A model generated the notes under the pieces. It was not told the DNA's origin, searched no databases, and saw only the letters and a list, made by a program, of their open reading frames with translations. Below are positions 43,660 through 55,900 of a stretch of DNA of 64,000 bases, one piece after another. Made by a program: the position numbers and the translations under genes. The stretch spans positions 47,292,189 through 47,356,188 of the forward strand of contig CM042085.1 in assembly GCA_023512835.1 (NCBI GenBank), read 5' to 3'. The DNA comes from Taxillus chinensis. Lineage: Eukaryota; Streptophyta; Magnoliopsida; Santalales; Loranthaceae. How positions within the stretch are numbered: position 1 is the first letter of the stretch; every line of letters starts with the position of its first letter.

Positions 43660-44688
43660 TGATGGTCCCTTGGAGCCTAGAGGGGGGGTGAATAGGCTCT
43701 TATCGAAACTCTTTTCTTTCTCTTAAGACACAAACACTTATCTAGTTAAGTGATAAAATCACTGCGGAAGATAACCAGATAGTGGAAGTATTTTGTTTTA
43801 TTATCACAAGATAAATACAACAAAATAGAAGCAAGACTCTCTTACACTCTGTTTACAAATGAACTCACACACTAGCCAAATTCTATCTCCAAATATGAAA
43901 AAGCTTGTGCATATAGAGAATTAGTCTTTTCTTAACAAATGCACATGCGCTCACACTTTCATCAATGTACAAGTATGAATATTTATACAAAACATTCCTA
44001 AGAGACAACCTTGGAACTTGTAGTTCCGGAATGCGTTCAGCACTAACTATCCCTCGGTAATCTCTCTGCCTTGACTGCTGCGGTTTGTGGAGCTCAAGAT
44101 CTTGGGTTTGAAGAGTATAAGTGCGTTTGTGAGTTCCCAAATACAATTAAGGTTGTGTCCACATATCCGGATGATCCACGTGTAAGATTCTTCAGGTTCT
44201 TACATCGGGACGCCACGAGCTGATAACTTTAAATGCGGTTGAGTTGAAGCAGTATTTTCTTGGTCCGATGTAATTTTCCTTACTCCGTAGCTAATGAAGC
44301 TCGGAACCTTACTCCGTGTCAGTGATTGCTTACTCCGTATCTATTTGGTACTGGAATCCTTAGTCCGTGTCAGCGCTTCCTTACTCCGCGTGTAAGTTCC
44401 TTACTCCGTATGTAAATTCCTTACTCCGTATGTAAGTTCCTTACTCCGGGCGAGTCTTGAAAAGTTGGATGACTTATTCCGTATCAGTGCTTCCTTACTC
44501 CGTATGTAAGTTCCTTACTCCGTATGTAAATTCCTTACTCCGTATGTAAGTTCCTTACTCCGTATGTAAATTCCTTACTCCATATGTAAATTCCTTACTC
44601 CGTATGTAAGTTGTCCGGATTCCTTACTCCGTGTCTAATAAGACTCGGGTCCTTATTCCGCATTTGTACTTAGTCCGTATGAATGTCC
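43660..44688 (-). mobile_element. SIRE-type 5' LTR (S4), interrupted
   Basis: Same sequence as S3, but the first part of the LTR (its TGTTGGATC start and about 220 bp) is missing because Ogre LTR D begins at 44689. Its minisatellite is at 44275-44640 with fewer units than S3. Position next to the primer-binding site marks it as the 5' LTR. Confidence 0.9.
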
Positions 44689-47613
44689 TGTAGGACCCTA
44701 TTTTGTCCGGGTTGGACATACTAACCCCATTTGATATACCTTTTTGCCCATGCCCTATACCTTATTGAACAGGTCCAAAATGATCCCATACTTCCAAGGA
44801 ATGGTCTACCCCAATCCGCACGAGATGGATATAATTGACACGAATGGGGGAGTTCAAAATTAATGACTTTTGCTACAAGTGCTTGAAGCGCCCCAAGACC
44901 AACACCAGGTGATGGAGGATGAAAATTGGAGACCAACGCACTTGACCGAGCTCAAATCGGACTTAAAATGAAGAAGTTATGGCCAAAACAACTTTCGTTG
45001 GAAAAAGTCAAACTTGCCAAAAGACGGTCAATGCCCCTGGTCAAACTGCCCGCAAAAGTGATCATGCGAAACTCTTCAAAATGCCTATGTAGGCGAATAT
45101 GGATCTCCCCAAACAATTCCTTGAAAGGTTATCCATTTTTGCATTTTTGGTGGGGGTAAAAAGGTAATTAAAAGTTAAAAAAAGGGGGGGGGGGGGGGGG
45201 TTGACCGTTGACCGTTGACCTGCCGACACTTCGACCCATTGACCCCGAAGCTCGAAGCCTCGAAGCCCCGAAGTCCCCAACCTCGAAGCCTCGAAGCCCG
45301 AAGCTCGAAGCCCCGAAGTCCCGAAGATCGAAGCCTCGAAGCTCGAAGCCTCGAAGCCCCGGGCTCGAAGCCCCGAAGTCCCGGCTCGAAGCCCCGAGCC
45401 TCGAAGCCTCGAAGCCCCGTTGACCTGCTGATTTCTGACCTTCGACCCTTCGACCCTCGAAGCCTCGCTACGGCGCCTTCGACCCGCGGCACCCGTACGC
45501 CTTCCACCTCCGACCCTTCGACCCTCGAAGCCTCGCTGCCGACACTCCGACCTGCCGACACTTCGAACCTCCGACCTTTTTTTTGCCTTCGCTGATTTTT
45601 CTCGCTGGCTTCCTCGCCGGCTTATTTCTCTCGTTGTTTATTCACGGGGCTTGTTTTATGCGCTGGCCACCTAACAAAGAATCACTCACCAACCCGTCAA
45701 TCACATGTCCCGCTAAAATACAAATTCAAAAAGGCAATCACGAGCTCCCCTGTTTCCCGCACAAGCTGTCCACCAGACAAAATACAAAATCTGCAATTAA
45801 AAACGCTGCCTTCATAATAGAGCATTAAATGCAGCAATTAATGATAATCCAGCCAAAAAATTTTCTGCAGCCCTTAAGATGCAGTCATCCATCCCTGCGA
45901 AAAAGAGGGGTTTTCATTGAAGAGGCCATCGAAAAAGAGAGCCATCATCGTGAAAAAAAACACAAGAGCCGTCATCGTGGAAAAAGAAACACTTGCAAAC
46001 CAGGAGAGAGCAAAAAAAGCAGAGAGAGAAAGGGAAGCAGTAAAAAAGGAAAGCTTCAAAAAACGGAAAAAGATCACTCTTCCACGCCTCCCGGCTACCC
46101 GTCCTTTCGGATTAACGCCACGGTCTTTCTGCGATCGACATTACTCCTTCGTCCTCTTTTCTCTTTATCTCACTCCGGCTCCTTTTTTCTCGGCAAAGAA
46201 AAACACAAAAACGGTCCCGACCCGACGCACTACGTGCGTGTTCGGCAAGCAAAAAACATATGAGTTTCTGATCCCTTTCCAATCGCCTATTTCTGCTTCT
46301 CTTCTTATTTCCGGTCGTCGAAAAACTTCGAACCCGGAAAATACACCCTTTCACTCTTCAAATACCAGAAATCCCCCCTCCTGAGCCTACATTTGTCGGA
46401 TCTTATTGGATTTGTGATGATTATCGGCGCGCGGGGCTGTGAAAGATTGGCGTTGCAAAGCTTCAAAGTCGGTTCGGCCTTATCTTTTCCTTTACTTTTT
46501 CGACATTTGTATTTATATTTAATGTAATTGTTTTTTTAGCATTTTCTAGTTTTCGTTTTGAGCTTATCTATATTTGGTGTAATCCTTTTGACCTTTTTCA
46601 TTGTGTTTTTCACTGTATTTCTTCCTATGTGTATGTTGTAATATGTAAAGTATAGTAAAAAGAAAAGAAAAAAAAGAAGAGAAGAAAAAAGAAAGAAAAG
46701 AAAAAAGGAGAAACGAAAAGGAAAGATGGCAACAAAAAGAAAAGAAAAAAAAAAAGTGATTTTTATTTTTGTGGATGTCCCCTCACACTCCACATTTATT
46801 TTGATATATGCATTTTCAATTTTAAAAAAAAAACACAAAAAAAACAAACATGTTTTCAAAGCACGTTTTCAATAAATAATTTGAAATGTTTTCAAAAAAA
46901 ACAAAACAAACAAAAGCAAAACAAACGAAGCGAAACAAAAACAAAAACAAAAGCGAGAAAAACAAACAAAAAAAGCAAAAAGCGTTTTTTAATAAAATGT
47001 TTTTTGAAATGCTGCTTCCAACTGACATGTTTTGAAAATGTTTCCCGTAAAATGTTTTCAAAATGTCTTCCAGCAACCAACAAAAAAAAACAACAAAAAA
47101 AACAACAAAAATATGAAAAACAAACACAAAATGCATGTTACAACTTCAGGCAAACCAAAAAAGGAAAAATAAACAAATATTTTTTAGCATTTCAATTTCA
47201 AGAGCAAAACCAAAAACAAACCAATCCACTGAGGATCTCATTATCCCTTCAAAAATCCAAAACCTTTAAGATTCCTTTTAGAAATTTAGGATAAATCCAT
47301 TTTAGCAATGGCACAACCAAATAGCCCAGCAAATAAAAATAAATAAACTTTTTAACTTAGCGGTGTTATGAGTATAAATAAAATAAAACCTCCTCCTCCT
47401 AAATTAGATACGAAAGAGTATGGGGGTGTTAATCCTTCCACACCGTAACCGACTCCAGAACCCATTGTCGATAACGCCGAGACCACACACTTAAAACTAC
47501 TCAAAGTAGAGGGTATCCAGGCGTACCCCAGCGGTTGGTGGCGACTAAATTTTTCTCACCGTTGGTTTTAGTTTGAGCTCACGAAAGGGCCCGGACGAAA
47601 ACCGATGATGACG
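44689..47613 (+). mobile_element. Ogre/Tat 5' LTR, copy D
   Basis: TGTAGGACCCTATTTTGTCC start, conserved head, an 18-base G run (about 45184-45200), the CGAAGCC array, a purine-rich stretch (45900-46070), the A/T-rich tracts (46650-47110) and the conserved tail with CTACTCAAAGTAGAGGG. It ends about 47613 just before a degraded primer-binding site. It is inserted in the SIRE 5' LTR S4. Confidence 0.87.
45235..45560 (+). repeat. CGAAGCC tandem array in Ogre LTR D
   Basis: Units such as CCTCGAAGCCCCGAAG as in LTR B, arranged in a different order and with a lower count. It is followed by CTTCGACC units. The short-unit core is shared between LTRs B and D, but reduced to TTCGACC-type units in LTR A. 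Confidence 0.85.
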
Positions 47614-48263
47614 GTTGGCGGCTTCTGGCGGGGATTTAAGAATGAACACTTTAGAGTTAGGTCTAGAACTAGGACTTAGGAGGTTATATTTAATTGTGCC
47701 ATTGTATATATTTAAGCTGATAAATCTTAAGTTATTTTTAGATATAATTGTGACTTATTTATTTTTAATACGATTGTCGTTTAAACTGATTTTGATATGC
47801 GACTTTAACTCTGATGATGATTTGTGATTCTTGCTTTCCATACTTGTCGCATTCATGTAACCCACATACCGGGTTTAGCACAATTTAGGTGCGAGGTTCG
47901 ATACGGTCCCAGCCTGACGTCAATCATTATCCTGATAAGGACTCGGACTCCTACATCAAGCTTGAGGTTCTTTTAAGGCATGTCCTTTTAAGATCCCCCT
48001 ACGAGTAAATCCATGGTGTACGGAGCCCTCTATTGAGAAGTTTGGGGAACCAACGAATAAGATAGGGTAGCAATAAAAGCCCACTGTGGGGTATTGACCC
48101 ACATTTTGTTTGCTCATTCCATGATATTAACCTTTGTTTTGTGGGTAGTCCTTAAGTTATCCCCGCATGCGTTTATTTTGTCTTTTCTATTGGTTTATTC
48201 TTTATACGACTTGTCATCCTAACCTATCATCATGCATGGCACTGACATTAATCATTCATATAG
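47614..48263 (+). mobile_element. Ogre copy 4 primer-binding site and leader
   Basis: TGGCGGCTTCTGGCGGGGAT at about 47616 corresponds to TGGCGACTCTGCTAGGGA of copy A with changes. The leader first matches 8570-8785, then continues alone to 48263 with no ORF of note. It ends at the ATG of the ORF1-like region. Confidence 0.7.
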
Positions 48264-49674
48264 GCATGGCAACTTTCGATCGTCTCACGGGGCGCTCGGG
48301 ACAAGAGAGACGTAATAGTGGCCCCGAGCATCGGGGAGACATTCAACTTCGCCTTGGAGATTTCCCCGCCGGGAGAGGCCTACAAGGCAACAACATGTTG
48401 TCATAGAAGATCATTTGACTACACTAAGGAGGTCGTACAATATGGAAGCAGGGTCGGACGAAAGGAAAAGCATATACATCCAACAGTTTGGGGATTTGCT
48501 CCATGGCCGAGCTACGCCGATACGGGATATGTTTCGGGGCAGCCATTTATTTCTCGGGAACCTCGACGGCGGTGCTTCAACTTCTACAGACCTAGATCTT
48601 GTTCCCACACTAAGAATACAAGATTCTTGGATATCCCATGTAAAATAAAAATGAAAATCTATACGCGAGCCCCGAAGGTCATGCCAGCGGCCTTTGGTTG
48701 AGATTATGGGGAGGCCGTATGGGACTTACTCGGGCGTCACAACTTAGCTGAGCGCCAATATCTTCCATGGGCAACAATCAAAGAGATAATACAAACTTCA
48801 ACGGAAGCGGAGGCACACAAATGCTTAGCCCAGCTATATATGGGTAGTCATTTTCCCGAGGATACCAAGCCCACATTGAAGGGGCACTGTAGATTTGGTC
48901 CAAGTTGTGCTCAGGGATGTGACCTTACTCCCGCTATCTTGGTTGAAACCATCCGATCTCTTACACCCAGGAGTAAAGGCTCGGGATAGTTCTGGGGTGC
49001 TTACCTCTCCTATGTACTTGGTAGTGGGTCATTTCCCTTTGTAGTGTTCATCGTTTCCGTTGTTTATCAAGTAACCACAAGACTACTGATATTCCGCTCG
49101 GCAAGTAGGAGCCTACCAAAAGACTTTGAAAGCTGGAAAAGAAGTTGGGGTACCTCACGAAGCCGACATTACCGGGATTGTTCCTTGGATGTGGTGGTCT
49201 CCATGACATATACTGCGGGGACCACAATTGGGTTCACTTTGTGGTCCCCTGGGGAGAACCGCATATGCACCACTCGGGCGGGAGGAGACAAGTGGGGCGT
49301 CGTCGATTATTCCTGCTCTTTTGGCATGGAAGGTGTGACTTCACTTACAATAGAACCATGCTCACGTAAGAAGAGGCAAGAAGATGTATCAAGCATGGTC
49401 CACACCACACAAGATTAAACCCAACGAGTTCAAAACCCGGTGTTTTCCCATAGACATATCTTGGAGGGCACAACACAAGCCACGCCTAACCCGGTTTATG
49501 AAGGATATTCTCCAGGAGAATCGTACTTTAAGAAAGCAAAGAAGTCCAGAGGGCGTGAAGTTTCCAGAAGGAGCTCTTAAGGTCATGAGGGCGGGAAAAT
49601 TGTATCGAGACGATAATGGCGAGAGGGAGGAAGGGGGTAAACGACCACCCCAGAAAGAGGCGTCGTGCTTTTGA
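48264..49674 (+). pseudogene. Ogre ORF1-like region, copy 4
   Basis: Begins ATGGCAACTTTCGATCGT and stays in frame for 47 codons. It continues in pieces: 48720-49000 (a long coding-like stretch with AHKCLAQLYMGSHFP), 49044-49418 and 49384-49674 (QAWSTPHKIKPNEFKTRCFP, then a basic tail). Ogre elements are known for an additional ORF between leader and gag, often with a DUF7745-like domain. The position and the general look fit, but I cannot confirm the family by eye. Several frameshifts and stops make it a pseudogene. Its own stop at 49672 is followed by a 200-bp AT-rich spacer before gag. Confidence 0.55.
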
Positions 49675-51775
49675 GACGATCGGAAGAATGCCTTAAGATC
49701 ACGTAGTATTGATAACTTTCATTTTACATGGCATTTCGGCATTAGACATTTGCGAGAAATGTTTATATTAGGTGTTTTGTTTGCAATAAAGTTGTTTGTT
49801 TCTTTAACCCTGTCATATACATTCATGCATACATGCATATCAAATGAAAAATCAAATAAAAGTTCCCTTGTACCCGGGTGGGTAGCGGCCTCTCCCTCCG
49901 AGTTCGCGCACTTTTACAATCTGGATCCCGGCGCAATCAAATACCTCAACTGCCAGCTAATGGCAGGAAGAACGAAACGGACTCATGGGGTTGGAACAAT
50001 CACAACAAATCCCTACAGGGGCAAATGTCCGCAATAATGGAAATGCTCAATAAAATTGTTCGAAGAAAGAGGAAGAATTCCGACCCGGGGAACTACCAAT
50101 CACCATCAAGAAAGGTGGACAGAGGTCGCCGGTGGTCACCCAACCCGGCTCCCAAGCCAGGCACCCACATACCATCCTGCTATGGCACAACCTCCTACCC
50201 CTATTCAAACTCATTTCATATGCCCGCACTAGGAAATGTAATGGAAGCGGTGGTTTCCCAGCTCCCTCGGGAAATATTGAGTCGCTCGCTCTACGCCGAC
50301 TCGAGGAAAGATTAAGGCCATAGAGGCATTGGATGTAAGGTATGACCAGCCACAAGACTTATGCTTAGTCCCCTCGGAGTGGTGCTACCGCCAAAATTCA
50401 AAAATGCCGATTAAAAGTTGAACCGGACACGATGTCCGAAGACACATCCGGCCATGTATTCTCAAAAGATGGCCGCATCTGTTGGTGAAGACAAGCTCTC
50501 ATGCATTGTTTCCAGGAAAGCCTAATCCGGGGGCATCCCCTTTGCTGGGTATTTTCAAATTTGAATGGAAACCGCATTAAGACATGGAAGGAATTAGCAC
50601 CTAAGCTTTGCCGCAAAGACAACATGTACCAGTTGGCACGGATCGATAACCCTGTAATGACAGTGGAGAAGGGATCCGAAGAGAATTTCAAAGATTATGC
50701 ACGAAGATGGAGAGAGGCAATGTGGAGGTCCTAACCTCCTTCATACGAAAGAGAACTCACTACTCTTTTTATCAACACACTTAAAAGGTGTCTATTATGA
50801 GAAGTTGATTGGTACGTCTCAACAGCTTTGCGGACTTGGTCGTATCTCGGGTGAATGTGTGTAGAAGTGGAATTAAAGGAGGAAAGTTAAAGGATGCACT
50901 TAGGCATCAAACGGTTTTAACCACCAGACGAAAGGAAAGAAAATGAAACCAACTTGGGTATACCCATCGCACTCGATACAAACAACATTCTACCAAGCAC
51001 CAGGGCGTTACAGGTCATTGTGGCCGCTTCTGTGCACCTGCACCACCTCCCCCCATTCGTGCCATACTTGCCACAGGGAGGGGTTCCATTTCCATATCCC
51101 ATGACACCTAATCCATTTTAACCAAGAGCACCTTACGTAGAGCAACCAAGCGGCTAGTCGGGGAAGGGACCCGAGGACCCTCATTTCCAAGGCCAAGGGC
51201 AACCAGGGCCTCAACCCCGGAAAGGAGGAGCTTAATGGGGCTTCTCGTCGACCACGACAAGAGTTTGATCCTCGATTGATGGTTATTGCGGGCTATACCC
51301 CAAGCTCTTGAGGCAAGGATGGTAACTCCCCATACCCCTTGGGAGAAATAAAGACTCCTCCCCGACTTGGTATAAGGCGGATGCAGTGTGAATATTATGC
51401 GAGGTGGAGTTGGACATGATATTGAAATCGTATAACCTTCAAAAACGGAAGGTTCATGCATTAAAGGATGCAAAGTGGTTGGATTTTTTCCAGACCTTGT
51501 GGGACACCAAAATGTGAACAAGAATCGTCTCCCGAACATTCCCAGGACGTGGCGGTATCACAACAGAAGGATAGCTAGAGAAAGTTTCACAAATACAAAT
51601 GGAGAAAAGCTATTTGTTTTACCTCGCTAGGAATATGGATATATACTTGCTCCTGACACATTGAAGACACAGAGGGGACAAAGTTGGAGAAAAAATGCCT
51701 TTATCATAAAATGTCACGGTGGACATGACATCATAATGTACCGAGTTTTCCAAGGTGGTGCAAAAGCTCATGGAT
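49675..51775 (+). pseudogene. Ogre copy 4 gag
   Basis: A 200-bp AT-rich spacer, then gag: IMEMLNKIVRRKRKN, a region with VVSQLPRE, the capsid-like part NRIKTWKELAPKL and EENFKDYARRWREAMW (50560-50730), and further pieces related to copy 2 up to 51775 (QKLMDR). At least eight frameshifts or stops interrupt it. It has the same order as 26564-27930 of copy 2. It is cut by the 5' LTR of the Tekay element at 51776. Confidence 0.85.
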
Positions 51776-52336
51776 CGTAATGACCCGTGTGTTACCCGTG
51801 TGTAAGAAGTTAACCACAAACACCTTGGATGTTGGTGCACAAGTTTGAGGTAAGAGATGAGCCCAAGAGGAGACTTTTGGGAGGTGCGTGTGACAAGTGA
51901 TAACGTACATTTATGCCCTAGGAAGATGCTACGCGTATGTAAGGGCTTTAAGTTTGCTTTTGCTGATCTTGGAGCTCACTTTTAATAGGGTAGATGGCCT
52001 CAAACAATTGGCGACAAGAACAAAAAGCTTAGAATGAGGTCCTCTATCTACCACAGAAATTTCAGAGCATTTGGAGTCAACGTGAATTCACCCATTTCAC
52101 GTGCAAGCATATTTTTGCTTCTAGTCTCTACATGATGCAAGGAGGCTTGGGGTGAAGTTTGAGTGCATTTGGAGCTGCACGCCAATTGGGGAATTGGCGT
52201 TCAAATTGGCATGCAGTGCATGTTTTTGCATGGTTGCCTTGGTTTTGTCATTCTAATCATCTTTTTCCAAAGGACCATGTTGGAATTGTGACTATTTTAG
52301 TGTGTATGGATGTGGGAAGGTCATAGCTTGTTCCAT

Positions 52337-52413
52337 CAAAACTACGTTGCTTTGATGCTTGGGATTCACTTAATCAAAACTACGTCGTTTTGATGTTGTG
52401 TTGTATATATAAA
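52337..52413 (+). promoter_or_regulatory. LTR T5 promoter block
   Basis: Two palindromes (one mutated to ACTACGTTGC at about 52342-52351, one ACTACGTCGT at about 52379-52388), then TATATATAAA at 52404-52413. The leader has TTTTAGGTTTAGGGTTTG and a GA run at 52469-52494. Confidence 0.6.
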
Positions 52414-52705
52414 GGAGGAGAAGCCCCTCTGTTTTAGGTTTAGGGTTTGTTGCTCCACCACCTGTCGCAGAGAGAGAGAGAGAGAGAGAGAGAAAAAGAG
52501 GAAGGAGAGCTCCTGGTTGCTGCCGGGCGTGCTGCGTGGGTGGTCGTAGTCTCGTGGGTGGACGGCGTTCGCGTGGGACTGACTATTGTTGTGGTTGTTG
52601 CATCTTACTTGAGGTAGGGTTTGTTCTTCCCTAAATCCTCCTCGTCCCTAGGGTTCTAGGGCAGATTATGGATTATATTTGTTTATATATATATATGTAT
52701 ATGTA

Positions 52706-52735
52706 ATCCATATAGGTGTGATCTCCTATATGGAT
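52706..52735 (+). other. Conserved LTR stem-loop, T5 copy
   Basis: ATCCATATAGG, loop TGTGATCT, CCTATATGGAT. The T6 copy (about 60082-60110) has lost one C from the right arm. Confidence 0.75.
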
Positions 52736-53646
52736 GTTGGCCTTCAATGGCATTTTGGTGATTCTCGTTGGGTGATTGGTGCATGTCACATGCTTGATGA
52801 AATGCCTGTGTGAATATTGCTGTGTGTATATGCCTAGTACATGTTTGATAAAATGCCTACGTGGTTGGACTTGTGATTCGGTGTAAGTATGCATCTTGGG
52901 TGTTTGTTCTATTTCTGTATGACCGGGTTAGTGTACTTGTGAACGGATGCACACCAAGTGTTTGGTTTTATGCTTGAGTGACTGTGGTGTATGTTGTGTG
53001 CATGATGCGTTTATCCGGCCTAAAGAGGCGGTTAAATCACTTTGCCGAGAGGCGGTTAAACCGATGCTCTGAAGAGGCGTGCAAAACTACTTCTGAGAGG
53101 CGGTTAAACCAAAGGGCTTTGAAAGAGTGGTTAAACTACTTATTTAAGATGTGGTTTGTTAGCCCGGGTGTGGTGGTCAACAGGTTACGCCCGTTATGTG
53201 AAATGCTTTATTTTCTTAATCTTGCTACGTCCCAACACACCTGCATGCATGTAGCCATAGGAGCATTGGAAGGGTTAGGGAGACTTGATCCCCTTCTTCG
53301 AGTAGTTGCTGTCACCTCTCTCTAGTGTTTGCTTGTTTTCGAGGACTTACGGTGCGTTAGGTGGATACACCAAGGTGGAAGACCATCTTCATTTTATTGT
53401 TCTCTTCAAATGTAATTTTATGATTTATGTAACCCCGGGAGGGAAATGTACTTAGGATTGAATTGTAGTAGGAACATGGTTGTTTTGTGAACCTTTGATG
53501 TTTGGAATTAAATAAAGATGTGACTTGTTTGATTTGTTGTAATTGTTAGACTTGCTTGTGTGGCATTCGTAATCCAACCCGTTACCCTTCGTGTGGGTGA
53601 ACGAGGAGTCACGTCTTGGTTTCCGGTCTGAAATCCGGGCGTGACA

Positions 53647-54030
53647 ATATGGTATCGAGCATGGTCTAGTTGGCCTAGGGTAGTGGGCGGACCTGGTTAT
53701 CCTAAGTCCTTTGGAGGAGCCTGGAGGGACATCTTTGAGCTTCAAGGTGTACTTAGGGTAGTCGGTCTTGTGGTAGGATTTGCATGCATTAGCATTAGGG
53801 CACTAGATCATTGCTTGTGAATGTGTGCTAAACTGTGGATAAGATAATATGATTAAGTGAAATGTGCAACTCAATTTGTTTGGCAATGCGTCTTTTAACC
53901 GTGAAATGTGATTGATACAATGTATGTGTGTAATGTCATGTGATAGTGGAATTGATCAGTGGGGTAGAGGTAGTGACGCGATAGATTATAAATTTGTTTT
54001 GACGTTGTGCTTTGCCGTCGTGTAGTAAGA
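53647..54030 (+). mobile_element. Tekay primer-binding site and leader
   Basis: TGGTATCGAGC at 53650-53660 is the initiator-Met primer-binding site with one A missing. The following 370 bp are leader, AT-rich, matching the reversed sequence at 12900-13290. No ORF. Confidence 0.8.
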
Positions 54031-55440
54031 ATGCCGCCGAGGAGAGTGACACGTGCGTCCGGGCGATGGTCGATGAGTCATCTCGCCCATGAGGGTCCGG
54101 AAACGGGACCGGTCCGTTGGAGGGCATCGTTGTTGTTGGCACAGCTACGGGAAGGTATCCGGCCGGAGGTACGAGAGCTACGGAGGGACTCCGGCAGGAG
54201 GTTTGGGAGGAGGTGCGCCGTGAGATGGCAAGACAGCGGGTGGTGCCGCCACCCCACCGGAGGGAGAGCGCCTCGTGAGCGTGAGAGTTCGTTGGGTGGT
54301 GTGCCGGCTCGTGCAAAGGATGATGTGGTGACACGGTTCCGAAAGGAACAACCTCCGTGATTCAAGGGGGAAGGTGATCTTGGTAGCCGAGCGGTTGGTT
54401 GAGGCGGTTCGAGCATGTGTTCTCCTTTCTCCTGCCCTGGAAGAGGATAAGGTGCGACGGCAATTCGGGCAGTGGAGGGGGATGCTTTGGAGTGGTGGAC
54501 GAGTGTCGCGGGGAGCCGTGCGGTGCAACTCATGCTTTGGGAGGAGTTCTTGCAACTCTTCCATGATGAGTTCTTCCCGGAATCGAGTGAGATGGCGAGA
54601 AGAGGGAAGACCGGCAGCTTGAAGGGGGATCCAGGGATGGTACCCGAGTATGAGCGGAGTTCTGGAGCTTGAGTAGGTTTGCTCCCGAGACCGTGGCAAG
54701 GGAGGACCCAAGGCCCACAAGTTCACTTTGGGCCATAGCAGCCACTTAGGCGAAGGGTGGCAACTACGCTTGAGGACTGTCTGCGAGGTTTTGGAGACGG
54801 CCCGTATAGCTGAGAGAGCTGGATGATGGGAGGTAGGCCCATCGGGGTCGCCACTAGCAGAGCGGGCCCGATCGAGATGCAGGGACCAAGAGGCTTAAGA
54901 CGGAGGAGAGGGATAGTAGTTCTTTCGCAATCGGGGTCGACATCTGTGAACCCCCGGGAGGTTCACCTTGGCGGCGAAAGACAGGGGTGGTCCATTTGGG
55001 AGTCTACTTAGCAGTTGTCACCGTTAGTGGAGAGTAGGGTCACTTCAAGGGGGAGGCCCCAAGAAGGACCGGCGATGCAACAACCGTGGACGAGAGGGCC
55101 ATTTGCGCCGGGTTTGCAGGAGTGGCAACGGGGGAGCGGGCGCATGGCATCCAAAGATGAGGAGTGATGCTAGCTTCGTGCACCACCGAGAGACCGGCTC
55201 GTCGGTGGCAGAGCCTGCGGGCGGGATCCGGTCGACCCGACCTCGGGAGGCCGAGCGACGACGAGAGCCGATGCTTAGAGGCGGTCAGGCGGGAGCCGCC
55301 CAGTGAGGAGCCACGAACCGTGGCACGGGCCAAGGGGAAGGGTGTTTGCGCTGGAGGCGATGTACCAGGAGGAGGCCGAGCTACCACCCCCACCAACCGA
55401 GGGTGGAGCAGACCATCGGTGGTTAGAGGTACCCTCTTGA
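54031..55440 (+). pseudogene. Tekay gag
   Basis: Starts MPPRRVTRASGRW at 54031, the MPPRR start common in Tekay gag. It is open to 54360, then passes through other frames: EGDALEWWTSVAG and LWEEFLQLFHDEFFPES (54470-54600), the capsid motif of chromovirus gag. 54660-55440 is the arginine-rich gag C-terminus in broken frames; I do not see an intact zinc knuckle. At least six breaks. Gag would form the particle that holds element RNA. Confidence 0.85.
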
Positions 55441-55900
55441 TTTCCGTACGTTAACTTGTTCTTTGATACGGGTGCATCGTGTTCCTTCGGCTGAGCTTAA
55501 CATTGATGGCTTGGGGTTAGCTTGTGTGGAGGCCGCAAGGCCTTAGTTGTGGAGTCTCCGGTGGGAGGCATGATTGAGGTACGGCGTGTGTGTCGTGGAT
55601 CGTGTGTTAACCCTAGGAGAGGTGGAGTCGAGTTTCGACTTGCATGTAATGCCTTTGAGGACGTTTGACCTGATCTTGGGTATGGATTGGCTTATGGCTT
55701 TCCGGGCCAAGATAGATTGTTATCGGCGGCGTGTATCCTTCGTGACACCTACAGGACCTCTTGCACCTTGCAGGGAGTAGGATCGTGAGGCGAGTCGAGC
55801 CGGCAGTGTTGGACCAGTGGGGTGCCATTACCCACGGGTTGGCAGCCCTGACCTTTTCGAGGAGGGGAAGGTGGAAAAGAGGGTGTGGCCCACCGTTGTG
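55441..55900 (+). pseudogene. Tekay protease
   Basis: Active site FFDTGASCSF at about 55455-55485, followed by a stop. Then in another frame DRVLTLGEVESSFDLHVM and FDLILGMDWLMAFRAKIDC (55590-55720), the typical end of the chromovirus protease. Broken by frameshifts between them. 55770-55900 is the linker into RT. Confidence 0.87.

Larger units (their letters stand above)
51776..53646 (+). mobile_element. Tekay-type 5' LTR (T5)
   Basis: CGTAATGACCCGTGTG (first base T in relatives) to CCGGGCGTGACA, 1,871 bp, followed by a primer-binding site. It carries all family parts: a CACGTG-rich head, two palindromes, TATA box, GA run, stem-loop (52706-52735) and the GAGGCGGTTAAAC minisatellite (53020-53160). 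It is inserted into Ogre copy 4 gag. The target duplication cannot be checked because the 3' LTR is truncated. Confidence 0.92.

Noticed and set aside
54007..55454. Minus-strand ORFs opposite Tekay gag
   Set aside because: They arise from the GC-rich gag region; the plus strand carries the recognisable capsid motif.
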